Source of the DNA: Pseudoroseomonas cervicalis | GTDB lineage: Bacteria; Pseudomonadota; Alphaproteobacteria; Acetobacterales; Acetobacteraceae | Reading direction: 5' to 3' | Length of the DNA: 64,000 nt | Assembly: GCF_030818485.1 (NCBI RefSeq) | Contig: NZ_JAUTAJ010000004.1 | Location: forward strand, 1,033,001-1,097,000 | Shown here: positions 58,564 to 64,000 of the stretch, in pieces | Numbering within the stretch: position 1 is the first letter of the stretch | Layout of the letters: each line of letters begins with the position of its first letter | Position numbers and translations under genes: made by a program | The notes under the pieces: generated by a model | What the model saw: only the letters and a program-made list of their open reading frames with translations | Database searches by the model: none | Told to the model about the DNA's origin: nothing

Positions 58564-60645
58564 TCAGGCGCTCTTCGCCATGATCTCGTCCGCGACGTTG
58601 CGCGGCACCGGATCATAGTGGTGGAACTGCATGGAGAAGGACGCACGGCCCTTCGTCATGCCACGCAGGTTGGAGATGTAGCCGAACATCTCCTTCAGCG
58701 GCACATGGGCGCGGACGATGACCGAGGTGCCGGCCATGTCCTGGCTCTGGATGATGCCGCGGCGGCGGTTCAGGTCGCCCACGACGTCACCGACATGGTC
58801 CTGCGGCGTGGTCACCTCGACATCCATGATCGGCTCGAGGATCACCGGGCCGGCCTTCTTCATGCCCTCGCGGAAGCAGGCCTTGGCGGCGATCTCGAAG
58901 GCGAGGGCCGAGGAGTCGACGTCGTGGTACTTGCCGTCCGTCAGGGTGTACTTGAAGTCCACCGTCGGGAAGCCGGCCAGCACGCCGGTGTCGGCCTGGA
59001 CCTTGATGCCCTTCTCGACCGCCGGGATGTATTCCTTCGGCACCGTGCCGCCGACCACGGCGTTGACGAACTCGATGCCCTCGTTCCGCTCCTTCGGCTC
59101 GAAGGTGATCTTCACCTCGGCGAACTGGCCCGAGCCACCCGACTGCTTCTTGTGGGTGTAGGTCTCGGTGTGCGGCTTGGTGATCGTCTCGCGATAGGCC
59201 ACCTGCGGCGCGCCGATATTGGCGTCGACGCCGTATTCGCGCTTCAGGCGGTCGATGATGATCTCGAGATGCAGCTCGCCCATGCCGGACAGGATGGTCT
59301 GGCCGGTCTCCTGGTCGGTCTTCAGGCGCAGCGAGGGATCCTCGCCGGCCAGCTTCTGCAGGCCGAGCGTCATCTTCTCGACGCCGTCCTTGGTCTTCGG
59401 CTCGACCGAGATGTCGATGACCGGCACCGGGAAGGCCATGCGCTCCAGCACCACCGGGTCGGCGGGGTCGGCCAGGGTGTCACCCGTCAGGGTGTCCTTC
59501 AGGCCCACGATCGCCACGATGTCGCCGGCGTAGACTTCCTTCACTTCCTCACGCTTGTCGGCATGCATCTGGAACATGCGGCCGATGCGTTCCTTGTTGC
59601 CCTTGGCGGTGTTCAGGACGGTGTCGCCCTGGCGCACCACGCCGGCGTAGACGCGGATGAAGGTCAGGTTGCCGTACTTGTCGTTGATCATCTTGAAGGC
59701 GAGCGCCGAGAAGGGCGCGGTCTCGCTCACCTCGATGATGCGGCGCGGGGTGTCCTCGTCCTGGCCTTCCTCGGGGGCGACCATGATGCCCTCGACCTCG
59801 ACCGGGCTCGGCAGATAGTCGCACACCGCGTCCAGCAGGGGCTGCACGCCCTTGTTCTTGAAGGAGGAGCCGCAGACCACCGGGCGGAAGGCGCCGGAGA
59901 TCGTGCCCTTCTTGATGCACTTCTTCAGGGTCTCGACCGAGACGTCGCCCTTGTCGAAATACTCTTCCATCGCCGCGTCATCCACCGACAGCGCGGTGTC
60001 GAGCAGCAGCTGGCGGTACTCGGCGGCCTTGTCCTTCAGGTCGTCGGGGATCGGCGCCTCATGGTACTTGGCGCCCAGCTCGTCGCCTTCCCAGATCAGC
60101 GACTTCATCTCGACCAGGTCGACGATGCCCTTCAGGCTGTCCTCGATGCCGATCGGCAGCTGCAGGGCGACCCAGGTGATGCCGAGCTTCTCGGTCAGCG
60201 TGGCCGCGGCGCGATAGAAATCGGCGCCGGTGCGGTCCAGCTTGTTGATGTAGATGATGCGCGGCACGTTGTAGCGGTCGGCCAGGCGCCAGTTGGTCTC
60301 GGACTGCGGCTGCACGCCGGCCACGCCCTCGATCACGAACACCGCGCCGTCGAGCACGCGCAGCGAGCGGTTCACCTCGATGTTGAAATCGATGTGGCCC
60401 GGGGTGTCGATGACGTTGATCCGGTGGCCCTTCCACTCGGCGGTCACGGCGGCGGAGGTGATCGTGATGCCACGCTCACGCTCCTGCTCCATGTAGTCCG
60501 TCGTGGTGTTGCCCTCGTGGACCTCACCGATCTTGTGGGACTTGCCGGTGTAATACAGGATCCGCTCGGTCGTCGTCGTCTTGCCGGCGTCGATATGCGC
60601 CGTGATGCCGATATTGCGGATCTTCTCGAGCGGGGTGCGCGCCAC
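58564..60645 (-). CDS. fusA: Elongation factor G
   Basis: Translational GTPase that drives translocation, about 693 residues. G1 is [16 protein letters not shown]2 includes [11 protein letters not shown]3 is [15 protein letters not shown], and G4 is [11 protein letters not shown]. Domains III-V follow with [40 protein letters not shown], and [36 protein letters not shown]. The start chosen is the GTG at 60645 ([14 protein letters not shown]), because GGAGG ends 5 bases upstream and the family starts there. An ATG at 60657 would embed that GGAGG in its own codons. The gene stands apart from rpsL-rpsG-tuf, so it may be a second copy or a displaced single copy. Confidence 0.95.
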   Translation of the reverse strand: MARTPLEKIRNIGITAHIDAGKTTTTERILYYTGKSHKIGEVHEGNTTTDYMEQERERGITITSAAVTAEWKGHRINVIDTPGHIDFNIEVNRSLRVLDGAVFVIEGVAGVQPQSETNWRLADRYNVPRIIYINKLDRTGADFYRAAATLTEKLGITWVALQLPIGIEDSLKGIVDLVEMKSLIWEGDELGAKYHEAPIPDDLKDKAAEYRQLLLDTALSVDDAAMEEYFDKGDVSVETLKKCIKKGTISGAFRPVVCGSSFKNKGVQPLLDAVCDYLPSPVEVEGIMVAPEEGQDEDTPRRIIEVSETAPFSALAFKMINDKYGNLTFIRVYAGVVRQGDTVLNTAKGNKERIGRMFQMHADKREEVKEVYAGDIVAIVGLKDTLTGDTLADPADPVVLERMAFPVPVIDISVEPKTKDGVEKMTLGLQKLAGEDPSLRLKTDQETGQTILSGMGELHLEIIIDRLKREYGVDANIGAPQVAYRETITKPHTETYTHKKQSGGSGQFAEVKITFEPKERNEGIEFVNAVVGGTVPKEYIPAVEKGIKVQADTGVLAGFPTVDFKYTLTDGKYHDVDSSALAFEIAAKACFREGMKKAGPVILEPIMDVEVTTPQDHVGDVVGDLNRRRGIIQSQDMAGTSVIVRAHVPLKEMFGYISNLRGMTKGRASFSMQFHHYDPVPRNVADEIMAKSA

Positions 60646-61081
60646 GGGGGCCTCCATACGCGTCGCGGCAGAGGCCGCGCGAACAAATGTTGTGCGGCAG
60701 CCGCCGCCCTGACCAATATCACGCGGACGAGCCGCGCGGGAACCAGAACCGGGGGCCAGGCGCGGCTAGGCGTCGGCACCCTCGGCAGAAGCCGGTTCCG
60801 TCCCCCGCCCCTTGCTGCGCTCGGGCGGCGGCGTCCAGGGGAAGCCCCTGTTCCGCCGCTGCCGACAGGCCGAACGGTGTCCCGGAACCGACGGGGCGGC
60901 CAATGCCCGGAGCAGCCCGCGGGCCCTCAGGGGCGATTCACCGCACCCACCGTCGGGCCGGCAGATGCACCGGATCGGCCGCCATTGCAAGCGGTAAGAA
61001 CGCAACGAGCCCGCTTCACACCCGCTCAAGGTCACCCTTTGTTGCAGAGCAGCGGGCGCCGCGGTGCTAGATATGGGGGCC
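60646..61081. other. Intergenic region between fusA and the DUF1800 gene
   Basis: About 436 bases between divergent genes. It includes the GGAGG ribosome-binding site of fusA at its left end and must contain both promoters, but no convincing -35/-10 pair was found on either strand. A 186-codon minus-strand frame spanning the region (60766-61326) is Ser/Arg-rich and looks non-coding. Nothing else is recognisable. Confidence 0.5.
60651..60655 (-). promoter_or_regulatory. Shine-Dalgarno sequence that decides the fusA start
   Basis: GGAGG on the minus strand, 5 bases before the GTG at 60645. It overlaps the alternative ATG at 60657, which is therefore unlikely to be the start. Confidence 0.65.
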
Positions 61082-62404
61082 ATGGACACGCGCAGCATCC
61101 ACGCCGCGATCCGCTTCGGCCTCGGCGCCCGCCCGGACCAGCCCCTGCCGTCCGACCCGCGCGCCGCCCTGCTGGCGGAGCTGCGGCAGCCCGACACACC
61201 GCCGCCGCCCCCGGAAGGCTGGGACCATCCGCCGACCCTGTCGGAGGTCATGGCCGTCTGGGAGGAGGAGGACCGCATGGGCCGCGAGGCGGTGCTGGCG
61301 GCCGGCCAGAACGCGCCGCGCGCCAAGCTCTACCGGGCCGAGAACCAGGCGCAGGCCGAGCACGCCCTGACCACCTCCGCCAGCTTCCGCGAGAGGCTGG
61401 TGCTCTTCTGGGCCAACCACTTCACGGTCAGCCGCCGCACCGCGGGGGTTTTCGCCCTGACCGGGGAGTATCTGCGCAGCGCCATCCGTCCGCATGTCAA
61501 TGGCAGGCTCGAGGACATGGTGCTGGCGGCGGAGCGGCACCCGGCCATGCTGCTGTACCTGAACCAGAACAGCTCGATCGGCCCGAACAGCCCGAGCGGC
61601 CAGCGCAGCCGGCGCGGCCTGAACGAGAACCTGGCGCGCGAGATCCTGGAGCTGCACACCGTGTCGCCGGCCGCCGGCTACAGCCAGCGCGACGTCACCC
61701 AGTTCGCCCTGCTGCTGACCGGCCTCTCCCTGCTGCGGCGGGGCGAGCGGGCCGGCACCGTCTTTGCGGCCAGCCGGCACGAGCCGGGCGAGAAGCGCAT
61801 CCTCGGCCAGCGCTTTGGCGAGGGCGAGGCGGAAATCGAGCGCGCGCTGCGTTTCCTGGCCGGCCATGAGGCGACACACCGGCATGTGGCCGAGAAGCTG
61901 GTGCGGCATTTCGTCGCGGATGATCCGCCGCCCGCCGCGGTGCGTCGTGTCTTCTCCGCGCTGCGGGACAGCCGCGGCGATCTCGGCGTGGCGACCGCCG
62001 CCCTCATCGAGGCGCCGGAGGCCTGGGACAGGCCGCTGACCAAGATCCGCTCGCCGCAGGACTTCACCTATGCCGCCCTGCGCGGCCTGGGCGCCGAGGC
62101 GCGGCACGCCAACCTCGCCATCTCGGTCTGCGGCGCGCTGGGCCAGCCCTACTGGACCGCGCCGGCGCCGAAGGGCTGGCCGGACCGCGCCGAGGACTGG
62201 GTCTCGCCCGAGATGCTGCTGCAGCGCATGGAGCGGGCGCATGACATGGCCGGCCGCTTCAGCCGCCAGGACCCGGCGCAGCTGGCCGAGGTGGCGCTCG
62301 GCCCGCTGGCCCGGCCGCAGACGCTGGACGCGGTGCGCCGCGCCGGCTCGCTGCGCGACGGCCTCACCCTTCTCCTGGCCAGCCCGGAGTTCCAGCGCCG
62401 ATGA
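61082..62404 (+). CDS. DUF1800 domain protein
   Basis: 440-residue protein of the DUF1800 family, of unknown biochemical role. Family features are IHAAIRFGLGARPDQPLP at the start, RERLVLFWANHFTVSRR, LRSAIRPHVNGRLEDMVLA, RHPAMLLYLNQNSSIGPNSP, NLAREILELHTVS and YSQRDVTQFALLLTGLSL. It ends with an ATGA overlap with a DUF1501 gene, a pair that recurs in many bacteria and is presumed to act together. No signal peptide is evident from the ATG at 61082. Two other in-frame starts at 61064 (GTG) and 61073 are possible; the choice follows the MDTRSIH N-terminus. Confidence 0.88.
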   Translation: MDTRSIHAAIRFGLGARPDQPLPSDPRAALLAELRQPDTPPPPPEGWDHPPTLSEVMAVWEEEDRMGREAVLAAGQNAPRAKLYRAENQAQAEHALTTSASFRERLVLFWANHFTVSRRTAGVFALTGEYLRSAIRPHVNGRLEDMVLAAERHPAMLLYLNQNSSIGPNSPSGQRSRRGLNENLAREILELHTVSPAAGYSQRDVTQFALLLTGLSLLRRGERAGTVFAASRHEPGEKRILGQRFGEGEAEIERALRFLAGHEATHRHVAEKLVRHFVADDPPPAAVRRVFSALRDSRGDLGVATAALIEAPEAWDRPLTKIRSPQDFTYAALRGLGAEARHANLAISVCGALGQPYWTAPAPKGWPDRAEDWVSPEMLLQRMERAHDMAGRFSRQDPAQLAEVALGPLARPQTLDAVRRAGSLRDGLTLLLASPEFQRR

Positions 62405-63612
62405 CCCTGCTCCGCCCCCATCAGCCGAGGATCGGCCGGCGCGGCCTGCTGCTCGGTCTCACCGCCATGGCCGCCCTCGGCCAGGCCCGCCTCGCCATGG
62501 CCAGCCCCGCCGGCACGGCCGGGCGCGGCGAGGCGCGGCTCGTCGTCGTGCTGCTGCGCGGCGCGCTCGACGGCCTCGCCGTGGTGCAGCCCTATGGCGA
62601 TGCCGAGCTGCGCGAGCTGCGCGGCCCGCTGCTGCTGCCGGAACCCGGCCAGGAGGGCGGGCTGCTCGACCTTGGCGGCTTCTTCGGCCTGCACCCCTCG
62701 ATGGACAAGGTGCATGCCATGTACCGGGCCAATGAGGCGATGGTGCTGCATGCCGTGGCGGGTCCGTACCGCACCCGCAGCCATTTCGACGCGCAGGACA
62801 TGCTGGAGAGCGGCGCCGAATCCCGCCTCTCCTCCGGCTGGCTGAACCGCGCCCTGCAGGCCATGCCGGCCGATCCGGCCGAGGGCGCGCGGGCCGGGCT
62901 GGCGCTGGGCTTCGACCTGCCGCTGCTGATGCGCGGGCCGCGCCCGGTCAGCATCTACACACCGCAGCGCGGCGAATCCCCGCCCGCCGAGCTCTATGCG
63001 CGGCTGGCCGACCTGGCGCATGAGGACCCGCTGCTGGGACCGGCGGTGCAGGAGGGGCTGCGCGCCCGCGGCTATGCCAGCGGCGTGCTGGACCAGGATC
63101 GCGGCCGCAGCGCCTTCCCTGTGCTGGCCGCCGCGGCCGGCCGCCTGCTGGCGGAGCCCGACGGGCCGCGGGTCGCCGCCCTCGAGCTGGGCGGGTGGGA
63201 CACGCATTCCTCCCAGCCTGGCCGGCTGAAGAACCAGCTCGGCCAGCTGGATGACGGGCTGGAGGCGCTGCGCAGCGCCTCGGGTCCGGCCTGGCGCCAC
63301 ACCGCGGTGCTGGTGATGACCGAGTTCGGCCGCACGGTGCGGGTCAATGGCAATAGCGGCACCGATCACGGCACGGGCGGCGCGGCGCTGCTGCTGGGCG
63401 GCGCCGTCGCCGGCGGGAAGGTGGTGGCCGACTGGCCCGGGCTCGGCCGTGGCAAGCTGTTCGAGGATCGCGACCTGCAGCCCAGCATGGATCTGCGCGA
63501 ACTGGCCAAGGGGCTGCTGCGCGACCATCTGCGCCTGCCCGAGGCGGCGCTGGCCGCCGCCTTCCCGGACAGCGCCGGCGTGGCGCCGAAGCGCGGCCTG
63601 CTGCGCGGCTGA
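62401..63612 (+). CDS. DUF1501 domain protein with Tat-like signal
   Basis: 403-residue protein of the DUF1501 family, related in fold to alkaline phosphatase/sulfatase enzymes. The N-terminus has IGRRGLLLGLTAMAALGQAR, twin arginines followed by a hydrophobic stretch, so export by Tat is likely. Blocks seen are VVVLLRGALDGLAVVQPYGD, LHPSMDKVHAMYRANEAMV, RTRSHFDAQDMLESGAESR, LELGGWDTHSSQPGRLK, and VMTEFGRTVRVNGNSGTDHG, TGGAALLLGG. The conserved Asp/His pattern suggests metal-dependent hydrolysis; the substrate is unknown. Translation is coupled to the DUF1800 gene. Confidence 0.88.
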   Translation: MTLLRPHQPRIGRRGLLLGLTAMAALGQARLAMASPAGTAGRGEARLVVVLLRGALDGLAVVQPYGDAELRELRGPLLLPEPGQEGGLLDLGGFFGLHPSMDKVHAMYRANEAMVLHAVAGPYRTRSHFDAQDMLESGAESRLSSGWLNRALQAMPADPAEGARAGLALGFDLPLLMRGPRPVSIYTPQRGESPPAELYARLADLAHEDPLLGPAVQEGLRARGYASGVLDQDRGRSAFPVLAAAAGRLLAEPDGPRVAALELGGWDTHSSQPGRLKNQLGQLDDGLEALRSASGPAWRHTAVLVMTEFGRTVRVNGNSGTDHGTGGAALLLGGAVAGGKVVADWPGLGRGKLFEDRDLQPSMDLRELAKGLLRDHLRLPEAALAAAFPDSAGVAPKRGLLRG

Positions 63613-63636
63613 GGGCCGCGCCGGCCACCGGCCACG

Positions 63637-63669
63637 AAAAAGCCCGGCGCCGCATCCGCGGGCCGGGCT
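63637..63669 (-). terminator. Terminator downstream of dksA
   Basis: AGCCCGGC (63641-63648) pairs with GCCGGGCT (63662-63669) around a 13-base loop. On the minus strand the stem runs into TTTTT (63637-63641), after the dksA stop. Confidence 0.75.
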
Positions 63670-63705
63670 GTTCCAGGGCCGGGCGCGGCGCCGCCGCGTC
63701 ACCGC

Positions 63706-64000
63706 TCAATCGTCGCGGTGCACCCGCTCCATGCGCTCATGCCGCTCCTGCGCCTCGATCGACAGGGTGGCGATGGGCCGTGCCTCGAGCCGGCGCAGCC
63801 CGATCGGCTCGCCCGTCTCCTCGCAATAGCCATAGGTGCCGTTCTCGATCCGGTCCAGCGCCTGGTCGATCTTGGAGATCAGCTTGCGGGCGCGGTCGCG
63901 GGTGCGCAGCTCCAGCGCCCGGTCGGTCTCGACGCTGGCGCGGTCGGTCATGTCCGCCTCGGCGATGCCGCCCTCGCTCAGGCTGGCCAGGGTGTCGCCG
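63706..64000 (-). CDS. dksA: RNA polymerase-binding transcription factor DksA, N-terminus beyond the right edge
   Basis: C-terminal part (about 97 codons) of DksA, which binds the RNA polymerase secondary channel and, with ppGpp, resets transcription of stable RNA and amino acid genes. The frame is open to the window edge; the ATG at 63951 is internal. Visible blocks are TDRASVETDRALELRTRDRA, the second coiled-coil helix RKLISKIDQALDRIENGTYG, and the C-terminal zinc-finger region YCEETGEPIGLRRLEARPIA, TLSIEAQERHERMERVHRDD. Only the first of the four zinc cysteines remains; the others read Thr, Ser and Ala, the form known from alphaproteobacteria such as Rhodobacter. Identification is secure. 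Confidence 0.93.
   Translation of the reverse strand, partial: GDTLASLSEGGIAEADMTDRASVETDRALELRTRDRARKLISKIDQALDRIENGTYGYCEETGEPIGLRRLEARPIATLSIEAQERHERMERVHRDD

Noticed and set aside
60766..61326. 186-codon minus-strand frame in the fusA-DUF1800 gap
   Set aside because: Ser/Arg/Gly-rich, no ribosome-binding site, overlaps the real DUF1800 gene by 245 bases.
58195..61869. 1224-codon plus-strand frame opposite fusA
   Set aside because: Shadow of EF-G extended by GC bias; it crosses the intergenic region and the start of another gene in a different frame.

Overview
The window is a very GC-rich chromosomal segment of an alphaproteobacterium, most likely a member of the Acetobacteraceae (Roseomonas-like). 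The inference rests on the extreme third-position GC bias, a PopZ polar organiser beside tolC and valS, a DksA that has lost most zinc-finger cysteines (the alphaproteobacterial form), and a tkt-gap-pgk cluster. No rRNA, insertion sequence, prophage or CRISPR array was seen. Most of the window is ordinary core chromosome; the accessory character is concentrated at 14.4-25.3 kb and 40-55 kb.

Layout. 0-13.8 kb: argS (cut by the left edge), a dGTPase, divergent erpA-xthA, three small envelope proteins, ilvD, an MHS-type transporter, valS, popZ, a TolC-type channel and a Pcm-like methyltransferase. 13.99-14.37 kb: tRNA-Cys and tRNA-Asn, each with its own terminator. 14.4-23.4 kb: a carbon-phosphorus lyase locus. 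phnF-phnM1 diverge from phnGHIJKL-phnM2-DUF1045, with phnN convergent at the far end. The phnM inside the main operon carries a one-base frameshift, while the second phnM next to phnF is intact. 23.5-29.5 kb: a gamma-glutamyltransferase, an AI-2E family membrane protein, hydroxypyruvate isomerase plus tartronate semialdehyde reductase, and an XRE regulator. 29.5-38.4 kb: a Pat-like protein acetyltransferase, then tkt-gap-pgk and a succinate semialdehyde dehydrogenase.

38.6-45.2 kb: a CBS-domain (CorC-like) membrane protein, a cellulose-synthase-like glycosyltransferase whose catalytic motifs look lost, a short Hsp70 (YegD type), a 92-residue helical protein, and a KDPG-aldolase/KDG-kinase pair. 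45.25-54.3 kb: a tightly packed seven-gene operon. It encodes a complete peptide-type ABC transporter (binding protein, two permeases, a double ATPase), two M20-family amidohydrolases and an M81 (MlrC-type) metallopeptidase. A histone-deacetylase-like acetylpolyamine amidohydrolase diverges from its promoter. This reads as a self-contained uptake-and-deblocking route for a modified peptide or N-acylated amine, and is the best candidate here for an undescribed catabolic system. 55.5-64 kb: comM with a palindrome over its start codon, small membrane or secreted proteins, fusA away from the str operon, a DUF1800-DUF1501 pair, and dksA (cut by the right edge).

Functional links. The phn genes would release phosphate from alkylphosphonates through ribose triphosphate intermediates, under a PhnF repressor whose probable operator (GTCTAGAC, 16411-16418) lies between the divergent units. 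The tkt-gap-pgk, eda-kdgK and hyi-garR groups connect sugar-acid, glyoxylate and glycolytic/Calvin-type carbon flow. Most start codons were chosen by family N-termini, ATGA overlaps and Shine-Dalgarno spacing; uncertain ones are flagged.
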